Below are positions 24,249-31,107 of a stretch of DNA of 38,358 bases, in pieces; position 1 is the stretch's first letter, and each line of letters opens with the position of its first letter. The DNA is taken from contig CASFFG010000002.1 in NCBI GenBank assembly GCA_949293905.1, positions 76,153 through 114,510 on the forward strand, written 5' to 3'. Origin of the DNA: an uncultured Christensenella sp. GTDB lineage: Bacteria > Bacillota > Clostridia > Christensenellales > UBA1242. The position numbers and the translations under genes are program-made. The notes below the pieces were generated by a model. The model searched no databases and had not been told where the DNA came from. It saw only the letters and a list, made by a program, of their open reading frames with translations.

Positions 24249-25742
24249 TTAATATTGTGATGTTAAGTCATTATCCGCAAAGGCGAAGGTATACCCACCG
24301 CCAAAGTCTAGGCGAATTCCGCCGTCCGCTTTAAATGAATAATATTCTTCACCGTCATCGCCAACCTTGTTTTCAATATAGAGCGAGTTATCCACTGTTT
24401 CATCTAACAAAATCTCGTAAATCGATTTTCCGTTTGACAGGTAGTTTATATTATTTGCGTCAATTCCAGTGAATGCGTCTGCTGTAAGATTTATATTGTT
24501 AACAGAGAACATATAAGCATCTAAATCTTGGTCAATAATTTCTCCTACTAAGTCAGCGCTATTAGTTCCGTCGGTTATTGTGACGGTCATATCGTCTAGC
24601 GAAATTTCTCCACCTACAACCATTTCAAATCTATTTACACTCACACTAGACTTAGGCATATATATAGCGCAGATATATTCTTCTTCCACTAGGTTTGTTA
24701 TCCCGCCGTCCGCTTCAAATATATAATCTCGAATAAACACCTTTTCTACTCTCACTGCGCTTGCCGATGAGAAATATTCGGTTATACGATTTTCAATTTC
24801 ACTTTCTACCTGACTGCTACTATCAGACCCGCTTTCATCTCCGCCCGTAGTATAAAGGTCATTAGCGTTTATATAATTTATAATCAGTCTACCAACTTCC
24901 TCGTTCATGTCCGCAGACAAACCAAAATATTTAATTGCGTCGAGTCGCTCGTTCGTCGTACTAGCCGTTCCGTCCACTTCATCGTACGAGTACACTATAT
25001 CAATAATTCCTTCACTGCCTGTTAGTCCTAAAATAGCGGATAGGTCAGTATAATCACTAGCAAATGTCGTTTCGTCGAAAGTAGAGTAATCGTAATCAAC
25101 ACTTGGGAATTCGATAGTTATATCAAGTGAATAATCCGTCAAACTCTCTTCTGCCGAGAGTATTGCATCTTCGACCAGTGAACTATAATCTTCAATGAGT
25201 TTATTTCTTGCTTTTTCGTCGTCGCGATATACAGTTCGCACTCCGTAATAATTATCCCCACTCATGATAGGACTTTGACTCGTAGCACCACCGCCTGAGC
25301 CTGTCCCACCATTTAACCAACTGAACAGACTATCTATAGCGGCCGCTATACCAACTGCTGCGAAAATCAAAAGTGCCACGCCGAGAACTATTAAGACGAT
25401 TATGCCCAAAATCTTTAGTTTAGCCGCAAATGCTTTCTTATTAATCTCAAGTGCGGTTTCAACGGTTCTAACTAACGCTGAGTTGCGCTTGCGACCCCTT
25501 CTCAAAAGCGCTTTTTCTCTAAACGAAAGGAATGGCAAAAAACGCGTAGCAACACTGGTCCTTAACTTCCTAAGTTCGTTGGCTTCCGCTCTACGCTGTG
25601 CTTCGACTAATTTTGATCTTGTTGCCTGAGCATCTTCTTCCGCTTGTCTGTCCGCTTCTTCCGCCTGGTCGTCCAACCAATCGCCAGTTTCAAACTCTTC
25701 CTCATCAGGCTGTTCATTTTCGTTAAAGTCGTCGTCAGCCAT
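24249..25742 (-). CDS. Single-span exported protein of the secretion locus, unknown family
   Basis: The 497-residue product has an acidic N-terminus (Asp/Glu-rich to about residue 35), an Arg/Ala-rich helical part, a basic patch (RRGRKRN near 82), and one transmembrane helix at about 112-138 (LGIIVLIVLGVALLIFAAVG). A Gly/Ser linker (GGTGSGGGATS) follows, then about 340 residues predicted outside the cell, Asp/Ser/Thr-rich with beta-strand pattern. This topology fits a cell-envelope component of a Gram-positive type IV system, such as a VirB8/TcpC-like or adhesin role, but I see no family motif. Its own promoter, AAGGAGA ribosome site and terminator make it a single unit between VirB6 and the pilin gene. 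Confidence 0.7.
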   Translation of the reverse strand: MADDDFNENEQPDEEEFETGDWLDDQAEEADRQAEEDAQATRSKLVEAQRRAEANELRKLRTSVATRFLPFLSFREKALLRRGRKRNSALVRTVETALEINKKAFAAKLKILGIIVLIVLGVALLIFAAVGIAAAIDSLFSWLNGGTGSGGGATSQSPIMSGDNYYGVRTVYRDDEKARNKLIEDYSSLVEDAILSAEESLTDYSLDITIEFPSVDYDYSTFDETTFASDYTDLSAILGLTGSEGIIDIVYSYDEVDGTASTTNERLDAIKYFGLSADMNEEVGRLIINYINANDLYTTGGDESGSDSSSQVESEIENRITEYFSSASAVRVEKVFIRDYIFEADGGITNLVEEEYICAIYMPKSSVSVNRFEMVVGGEISLDDMTVTITDGTNSADLVGEIIDQDLDAYMFSVNNINLTADAFTGIDANNINYLSNGKSIYEILLDETVDNSLYIENKVGDDGEEYYSFKADGGIRLDFGGGYTFAFADNDLTSQY

Positions 25743-25758
25743 ATTCTCTCCTTAGTTT

Positions 25759-25787
25759 ATTATACCAAAAAATTAGATTAATTACAA
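25759..25787 (-). promoter_or_regulatory. Promoter of the one-span exported protein gene
   Basis: On the minus strand TTGTAA (25787-25782), 17-base spacer, TATAAT (25764-25759); the leader is short and holds AAGGAGA. Confidence 0.7.
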
Positions 25788-25992
25788 ATATATTAAATTA
25801 TTTTGTGATGTAAATAATATTATATTTAATATTACATTTGAAAATATAAATGGGTAATATAGCTATAAAACATCGCTAAACTTATGTAATAAAATTGTTT
25901 ATATCATAAATTCTTAATGTATATCGACTAAATGTTTATAAATATTTAAGATTTATCTTTACAATGAAAACAATTATTAATATATTACGTAG
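25788..25992. other. AT-rich spacer without a gene
   Basis: Part of a 325-base gap. Nothing beyond the promoter on its left and the terminator on its right is recognised. Confidence 0.4.
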
Positions 25993-26039
25993 CAAAAAAC
26001 GAGCAAACTAAAATTTGTAAAATAATTTATTTTGCTCGT
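25993..26039 (-). terminator. Terminator of the pilin-like gene
   Basis: ACGAGCAAA (25999-26007) pairs perfectly with TTTGCTCGT (26031-26039); six T follow on the minus strand. Confidence 0.8.
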
Positions 26040-26067
26040 CTAATCTAGATAATTTTATAGATGACTG

Positions 26068-26406
26068 TTAGTTAACTCCCCACCAGTCACTAAAGTCTAA
26101 TTGATTATTTTGAATAGCCCATGATAGCCAGTAGAATAACGCGATTAACACACCAGTTACTACGATACCCACTATAACTGAAATGAGTTTAGCCTTTGCT
26201 TCATCTCTTTCACCCTTATCTTCTGCCTTAACAAACTTTACACCTACTACGATAGCGTAAATAATACCAGCAGTAGCGGCTAATATAAGGATAGGGTTAA
26301 TGACATTTTGCATAGCATTTGCTAATGTGATAACCCAACCTGGAGTCTCACTATTCCCGCTCATAAGCGCTGAAAATGACATCATCATGTTCATTAAAGT
26401 ACTCAT
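26068..26406 (-). CDS. Pilin-like / VirB2-type small membrane protein
   Basis: The 112-residue protein has two hydrophobic helices (about residues 38-56 and 75-98) joined by a charged loop (KAEDKGERDEAKAKL) and a Trp-rich end (SDWWGVN). This matches the pilin-like conjugation proteins of mycoplasma and Gram-positive ICEs (Mbov_0395-like), which take the VirB2/TrbC place as the major subunit of the transfer channel. AAGGGGG, a very strong ribosome site, precedes the ATG, and a 7-bp hairpin lies in the leader, as suits an abundant structural protein. It is a single-gene unit, divergent from VirD4. Confidence 0.8.
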   Translation of the reverse strand: MSTLMNMMMSFSALMSGNSETPGWVITLANAMQNVINPILILAATAGIIYAIVVGVKFVKAEDKGERDEAKAKLISVIVGIVVTGVLIALFYWLSWAIQNNQLDFSDWWGVN

Positions 26407-26424
26407 AAAATTTCCCCCTTAATT

Positions 26425-26448
26425 AGCGCAATTAATTTATTTTGCGCT
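26425..26448 (-). promoter_or_regulatory. Leader hairpin upstream of the pilin-like gene
   Basis: AGCGCAA (26425-26431) pairs with TTGCGCT (26442-26448), a few bases before the ribosome site. It may stabilise the mRNA or regulate translation. Confidence 0.5.
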
Positions 26449-26580
26449 CATTTATGCAATTATATTAACAACTTCTAAATTTAAAATCAACTAATTTCAA
26501 CATATTTTTTAAAAATTTTTTAAATTTTTCAAGACAATTTCTTAAATTGGCTTTCTTTTTTTGAAACTTTTTAATTTAAT

Positions 26581-26661
26581 TTCTTAATTAAATGGAGATT
26601 TTATTAATTAAAAATATATTTTTCTTAATTAAATTGAAATTTTAATGATTTAAAATATTTT
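26581..26661. repeat. Imperfect tandem repeat, period 41 bases
   Basis: Two copies begin TTCTTAATTAAAT (26581 and 26622) and stay alike for about 40 bases, in the gap between the pilin-like and VirD4 genes. The surrounding AT-rich sequence has further TTAATTAAAT-like words. Confidence 0.55.
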
Positions 26662-26910
26662 GCTATATTAATTTTTAATGTAACTGCATTTCACATGAAT
26701 AATACTATTATCTTAATTTAAATTAAAATTATTCATTTGAGTATTAATTTAATATTTTGAATTTAAATTAAATTTTAACGCACTTAACTTATGTATTTAT
26801 AAAATGCATTTTCCTAAATACTCGGGTTCCATAAAATACAATTAATTAAATCTTACTTTCTTTAACAATTTTACTACAAATAACTAATAAAAAGCGGATA
26901 CGAAAAATGT

Positions 26911-26939
26911 TTGACAAAAGGATAATATTTATATATTAT
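26911..26939 (+). promoter_or_regulatory. Strong SigA-type promoter of the VirD4 gene
   Basis: Perfect TTGACA (26911-26916), 17-base spacer, TATTAT (26934-26939). It implies a leader of about 120 bases. Confidence 0.8.
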
Positions 26940-26953
26940 TAGTATAAGTTAAT

Positions 26954-27043
26954 ATTAATTTACTGCTAAACTAAAATGTATACTTTACTATATTGAGACT
27001 GGATTGTAGTCGCCACTAAATTATTTATTTACAGTAAATTAAT
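26954..27043 (+). promoter_or_regulatory. Structured 5' leader of the VirD4 mRNA
   Basis: A perfect 12-bp stem, ATTAATTTACTG (26954-26965) with CAGTAAATTAAT (27032-27043), closes a 66-base loop. The loop holds a smaller GACT/AGTC hairpin near 26997-27011. The 3' arm ends 15 bases before the ribosome site (AAAGGATA). A role as regulatory RNA is inferred. Confidence 0.5.
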
Positions 27044-27068
27044 CAAAATGAATTTTAAAGGATAAAGT

Positions 27069-29084
27069 ATGAAGGATTTTTTTAAGAAAGTTTTAAAATA
27101 CATCATCTTAGCAGTCGTAATCTTTGTCGTAGCAGTTATTGTTATGACATATATGAATGACGGTTCTATAAGTTTTAACCCTAGATACGCACTTAATGGT
27201 CAAGCGTTTATTTTCGTATTCTTCGGTTTAGCCGCCATGCTTATCTATGATTTACTTCGTACGCTCGACGGAAAGGGAAAGAAAAGCAAAAAAGAAAAGG
27301 CAATCGACAAAGTTACAGATGCAAGCGGTAACGAGACTAGCCAGTTCTTCAACCGTGATTTTGTAACTAAGGACGAATTAAAAACTAATAAAAAATTTAA
27401 TTACAACACGCTTTCCACTTTAAAGAGTAGCAAGAAAGATGGTATTTTAGTCCGCGCGGAAGAAAACCATGGCAAAATGGAAATAAATTTCGTTGAGCCG
27501 ATTCATACCTTAATTGTAGGTACCACATCATCGGGTAAAACATCTCGTTTCGTTGTTCCGTCCCTCCAACTCATGAGTATGACCGCAAGTAAGCCTTCAT
27601 TCGTAATCACTGACCCTAAGGGCGAATTATATGACAAGGACGCGGTGCATTTCACCGAGCAGGGATATGATGTGAAGGTTCTAGACCTGCGTGACCCGTT
27701 CTCCTCGACCCAATGGAACCCACTTACCTATCCTTATGATATTTATGACAGAAGTTTTCATCTCGAAAACGAAGTACGCGTGCACCCGCCAGGAGATAGT
27801 CCTTCAAACTACAATTTAATCTTGCAACGCCAGTTCGACTACACCACCACTACATGGTTTGAGTTCGATGGAAAAGCGTATGCTGACAAATCTTCACTTG
27901 AAAACGATATGCGCGTATTCTCGCGTAAATTAAAAGATGATACATTCAATGCGCTTAACGATATTTGTACCACTCTTGCACCAATTGAGAGTGAGCGTGA
28001 CCCTTCGTGGGAGCGTACTGCACAACGACTTATCCATGCTGTTATGCTTGCGATGCTTGAAGATAGCCGTATACCAGAACTTGGCATGACAAGAGAAAAA
28101 TATAACCTTTATAATGTACAGAAAATATGTAATATGACTGATAGCGGACGCGACACGTACGCATCTTTAAAAAAATACCTTTTCGATTACCGTGATAAAT
28201 TCTCGCAAGTTCATGACCTAGCGTCAACAGCGTTAAACAATGCGGAAGGTACTAGTAAAAACTACATGGGCTTCGTTTCAAGCAAAACTGCACTATTTAG
28301 TGATGCTGGTATAAGTTTCTTGACCGAAAAGACCGAAATTGACTTCGTAAATATGGACGAAAAACCGACTGCTATATTCCTTATCATTCCAGATGAAATC
28401 CGTGTTCGTTACCCACTTGCTATCCTATTCGTTACTCAGTTGTATAAACGACTCGTTGAGAAAGCGCAGTCTCTACCTGGCGCGAGATTAAAGCGTAATG
28501 TCTACTTCATGCTAGACGAGTTCGGTAATATGCCGAAATTCCCGCAATTTGGTTCTATCATGACGGTCGGTAGGTCGCGTGGTATATTCTTCGAACTTGC
28601 CGTTCAGTCATACAGCCAGTTGTATCAAGTTTATGGTCAAGATGAAGGTAAAATTATTAAAGATAACTGCCCTATTCAAGTATATATTGCCACCGAAGAT
28701 ATGACGACAAACAAAGAGTTTAGTGAACTTCTCGGCAAAAAGACGATCCGTGAAGAAACCGAAAATAAATCAGTTGGTGCGGACGATAAGGAAACAAAAT
28801 CTTATAGTTCAACTACCAAATCAATTCCGCTCGTTTATCCTGAGCAGTTAATGACATTTAGAGATAGTGGGGAGATTATCATTAAGACTTTCTCGCCTAA
28901 TGCATGCTTAAAGACTAAGATTGAGTCTTGCTATACATCGAAAGTTTACAACATCTCTCAAAAGGGCGAAATGTATCGCCCGCGTAGAATGTTTGATGAA
29001 AGCGCGGTGTTTTACGATGCCCGTCAGCGCAATAAAATTCTCGCTAGCAAAGATGACGACGACGATGACGACGATTTATTCTAA
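27069..29084 (+). CDS. VirD4/TraG-type coupling protein
   Basis: The 671-residue ATPase has two N-terminal transmembrane helices (about 9-28 and 44-62), Walker A in IVGTTSSGKTSRFVVPS (about 151-158), FVITDPKGELYDKDA (about 176-188), a Walker B-like FMLDEFGNMPK (near 480) and an acidic tail of Asp residues. Coupling proteins bring substrates, usually relaxase-bound DNA, to the type IV channel. The form is that of Gram-positive TcpA/VirD4 (CD1115-like) proteins. It is divergent from the rest of the locus, with its own strong promoter and a structured leader, and ends at a bidirectional terminator. Confidence 0.92.
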   Translation: MKDFFKKVLKYIILAVVIFVVAVIVMTYMNDGSISFNPRYALNGQAFIFVFFGLAAMLIYDLLRTLDGKGKKSKKEKAIDKVTDASGNETSQFFNRDFVTKDELKTNKKFNYNTLSTLKSSKKDGILVRAEENHGKMEINFVEPIHTLIVGTTSSGKTSRFVVPSLQLMSMTASKPSFVITDPKGELYDKDAVHFTEQGYDVKVLDLRDPFSSTQWNPLTYPYDIYDRSFHLENEVRVHPPGDSPSNYNLILQRQFDYTTTTWFEFDGKAYADKSSLENDMRVFSRKLKDDTFNALNDICTTLAPIESERDPSWERTAQRLIHAVMLAMLEDSRIPELGMTREKYNLYNVQKICNMTDSGRDTYASLKKYLFDYRDKFSQVHDLASTALNNAEGTSKNYMGFVSSKTALFSDAGISFLTEKTEIDFVNMDEKPTAIFLIIPDEIRVRYPLAILFVTQLYKRLVEKAQSLPGARLKRNVYFMLDEFGNMPKFPQFGSIMTVGRSRGIFFELAVQSYSQLYQVYGQDEGKIIKDNCPIQVYIATEDMTTNKEFSELLGKKTIREETENKSVGADDKETKSYSSTTKSIPLVYPEQLMTFRDSGEIIIKTFSPNACLKTKIESCYTSKVYNISQKGEMYRPRRMFDESAVFYDARQRNKILASKDDDDDDDDLF

Positions 29085-29098
29085 TATCGCATAAAATA

Positions 29099-29132
29099 AA
29101 AAATAGCACTGATTTTAAAATGTGCTATTTTT
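29099..29132. terminator. Bidirectional terminator after VirD4
   Basis: AAATAGCAC (29101-29109) pairs with GTGCTATTT (29122-29130), with A-rich and T-rich flanks, serving both converging genes. Confidence 0.8.
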
Positions 29133-29133
29133 A

Positions 29134-29397
29134 TTACTCTACCATAATTCCAGTAGTTAAGAAATATTCATGCTCAAATGTGCGGACTAAATCATTTATC
29201 GTCATTGTTTTCGTCATATAGATTGATATGTCGTCCACTTCCAAACGAATAGGTTTGTCTAAATTTAACAAGTGGTAGAACTCGTACGCTTGCGGAAGAA
29301 TTTCGGTGTACTCATCACAATTTTTTAGGGATACGAGTCTGTCTATTTTTTCGCCGTTCATTTCGGCATAAATTGATTTAAATCTTCTTTTAATCAT
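29134..29397 (-). CDS. Unknown 87-residue protein
   Basis: A small soluble protein with a basic start (MIKRRFKSIYAEMNGEKID) and an otherwise acidic, alternating strand/helix pattern (RLEVDDISIYMTKTMTINDL). A strong AAAGGAGAG ribosome site supports it as real. It converges on virD4 and shares its terminator. No family is recognised; it might be a small modulator of the secretion locus or unrelated to it. Confidence 0.65.
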   Translation of the reverse strand: MIKRRFKSIYAEMNGEKIDRLVSLKNCDEYTEILPQAYEFYHLLNLDKPIRLEVDDISIYMTKTMTINDLVRTFEHEYFLTTGIMVE

Positions 29398-29656
29398 GTT
29401 ACTCTCCTTTTAAAAAGCTCTTTAAAAATTGACTTTTATTTAGTTTTATGTTTTTAATTTTATATTTTTTACCGCTACGATTAATTGCATTATATTAAAA
29501 TTAAACCTAATTTATGCACATTTTACTCATAAATTTTAATAAAACTAAAAAGTCAACATTACCATAATATGCGCGGATTTAAATCTATGTACTTATTCGC
29601 AAAATCTCCAAATTTTCGACATACATTAAGCGCGCGGGAATTTGATTTTACCACAT
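29398..29656. other. Gene-free AT-rich stretch
   Basis: No coding frame with a ribosome site. Nothing recognised apart from the expected upstream region of the 87-residue gene. Confidence 0.4.
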
Positions 29657-29701
29657 TAAAAAAATTCTTCAAAACGATTTGATAAACATTTTAAAGAATT
29701 T
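29657..29701 (-). terminator. Terminator of the 226-residue protein gene
   Basis: AAATTCTT-C-AAAA (29662-29674) pairs with TTTT-A-AAGAATTT (29689-29701) with one mismatch; a T-run follows on the minus strand. It lies about 75 bases after the stop. Confidence 0.6.
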
Positions 29702-29777
29702 TTGAGTTTGAAAGACTTTATTTAAAATCATGTAAGAAAATGCGATTATCACAGTAAATATTTTATAATATAGATTA

Positions 29778-30458
29778 TTAGACGATTTTTATCGTGTAAC
29801 TGACATTTTCAGCACAAAAATATTTAAGCTCTGTATCTATATTGTCAGCAGTTTTAACATCAAAATCGTTTACCCAATAAATTTTCCCATTTTCAAAAAA
29901 CATATTTGAGTCGAAAATTTCTCCCCTGTTCCCGAATCCTATTTCTAGGTTAGTTTTGGGATTTCCTTTTAAGTAGAATGTAACAACAATTCCCCATGTG
30001 GTATCCAAAACAATTTTTATTTCATCACCAATTTTTGAAATATCTTTTACATATGAGTCATGAAAACTTGTTAAATATAATAAATCATTTATGTCCTTTT
30101 GCGTTTTGATTTCGCAATTGTCATTTATTTTAATTTTCGACTGCATTTGTTTACATTTATTTAAAATCTTTGGGTCTATTTTATCATTTATACATTCCCG
30201 TGCATTTTTGTCTGCAATGAACCAATCATATCCCGAAATTTTCTTACTTTTAACATATCCAATCCAATTTTTCGCTGGACTTTCAAAGAAAAAGACATTG
30301 CTCTCTATTTTAGCATTTTCTAAACTTACAATGTTAAATTTTCTTAATTTTTCATTATTTTCGTCAAGCGCTATGATATAACTATCGTATTTATTATCGA
30401 CCTTTAAAAACGCGATTTTATCTAATATTTTGTCCCCAACTTTAATTTTAACTCTCAT
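29778..30458 (-). CDS. Unknown 226-residue protein, possibly immunity-protein-like
   Basis: A soluble protein of about 226 residues. The second half has a strand-rich segment with LTSFHDSYVKDIS, then IVLDTTWGIVVTFYLKGNPK, then IYWVNDFDV. This HDS-centred pattern recalls small bacterial immunity or DUF domains that begin with a conserved His-Asp-Ser, but I cannot name the family. AGGT lies upstream of the ATG, a TTGACT/TACATT promoter upstream of that, and a terminator follows. It is a single-gene unit. Confidence 0.65.
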   Translation of the reverse strand: MRVKIKVGDKILDKIAFLKVDNKYDSYIIALDENNEKLRKFNIVSLENAKIESNVFFFESPAKNWIGYVKSKKISGYDWFIADKNARECINDKIDPKILNKCKQMQSKIKINDNCEIKTQKDINDLLYLTSFHDSYVKDISKIGDEIKIVLDTTWGIVVTFYLKGNPKTNLEIGFGNRGEIFDSNMFFENGKIYWVNDFDVKTADNIDTELKYFCAENVSYTIKIV

Positions 30459-30473
30459 TTCGTACCTATTAAA

Positions 30474-30502
30474 AATGTATCATATACTAAAGTTTAAGTC
30501 AA
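30474..30502 (-). promoter_or_regulatory. Promoter of the 226-residue protein gene
   Basis: On the minus strand TTGACT (30502-30497), 17-base spacer, TACATT (30479-30474). Confidence 0.5.
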
Positions 30503-30511
30503 ATAAAAACA

Positions 30512-30611
30512 GTTTAAAATAAAAAGCAACTAATAAAACTTGGTATCTAAAATACTTTGGGTTATTGTTTCCCGTTGCTTAACATATAAGCCCTCGGTCG
30601 TTCTAAGTTGC
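30512..30611 (-). ncRNA. Candidate structured RNA ending in a terminator
   Basis: On the minus strand two upstream GCAAC segments (30611-30607 and 30578-30574) can each pair with one downstream GTTGC (30530-30526), which is followed by TTTTTATTTT. Between the second pair sit two small hairpins, GGG/CCC (30573-30571 with 30561-30559) and GTAT/ATAC (30555-30552 with 30546-30543). A further hairpin GCTTA/TAAGC overlaps the second GCAAC. This looks like a folded RNA with competing pairings, such as an sRNA or attenuator. No known RNA family is recognised and no clear promoter is found. Confidence 0.35.
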
Positions 30612-30700
30612 AAATCCAACATGCAAAAATTTGTCACCAATCGCTTTTTCTTAATTTATTCGTATACTCATTATTCACAAACTTATCATTCAAATTTATT

Positions 30701-30797
30701 TTGACTTTCTACGGATAATGATAAAAATGGGGTCCCCGCAAGACGCATGTCGCAGTGGGGTTAAGGAGCAACAGGCTAAAGGTCGATGTTGCTTTTT
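30701..30797 (+). ncRNA. Candidate short plus-strand RNA with two hairpins and terminator
   Basis: A TTGACT box (30701-30706) with a weak TAAAAA -10 (spacer 15) precedes a GC-rich hairpin: CCCC (30734-30737) with GGGG (30757-30760), with GAC/GTC inside. Then AGCAACA (30767-30773) pairs with TGTTGCT (30787-30793) and a T-run follows, a good plus-strand terminator. No open frame precedes it, so the terminator probably ends an RNA gene. It lacks the GGAAGGAAGCAG apex of SRP RNA. Confidence 0.4.
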
Positions 30798-30801
30798 AAG
30801 C

Positions 30802-30832
30802 AAAAAAACAACTAGACAATAATGCCTAGTTG
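30802..30832 (-). terminator. Terminator of the initiator tRNA gene
   Basis: On the minus strand CAACTAG (30832-30826) pairs with CTAGTTG (30815-30809), followed by seven T. Confidence 0.8.
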
Positions 30833-30837
30833 CGACA

Positions 30838-30914
30838 TGGTTGCGGGAGTTGGATTTGAACCAACGACCTTCGGGTTATGAGCCCGACGAGCTGCCGTGC
30901 TGCTCCATCCCGCG
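30838..30914 (-). tRNA. Initiator tRNA-fMet (CAU)
   Basis: A 77-base cloverleaf on the minus strand with anticodon CAU in loop CTCATAA, encoded CCA, and an acceptor stem CGCGGGA/TCCCGCA whose first pair is a C-A mismatch, the mark of bacterial initiator tRNA. The anticodon stem ends in three G-C pairs (GGG/CCC), also typical. Confidence 0.95.
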
Positions 30915-30969
30915 ATATAGATGTTTTCACATCTAATTTATTTAGAGATGTACAATCAGTACATGTCTA

Positions 30970-30998
30970 TATTTACCATATTATGCACATTTTGTCAA
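30970..30998 (-). promoter_or_regulatory. Promoter of the initiator tRNA gene
   Basis: On the minus strand perfect TTGACA (30998-30993), 17-base spacer, TAAATA (30975-30970) with an extended TGG before it. Two hairpins (ATGTAC/GTACAT and TAGATG/CATCTA) lie in the leader before the tRNA. Confidence 0.6.
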
Positions 30999-31107
30999 GA
31001 GTTTTACCAAAAAAAGTGGGGAAATTGTGCATTTCAAAGTAAAATTTTAAGAATTTTAGCAGAAAAATTTAAAAACTAAGTGTAAATCGTTCTTTCCCTC
31101 GTTTTGT

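Noticed and set aside
30529..30797. SRP RNA, 6S RNA, tmRNA or RNase P RNA
   Set aside because: The GGAAGGAAGCAG apex of SRP RNA, the tRNA-like ends of tmRNA and the conserved cores of RNase P RNA are not present; 6S could not be supported.
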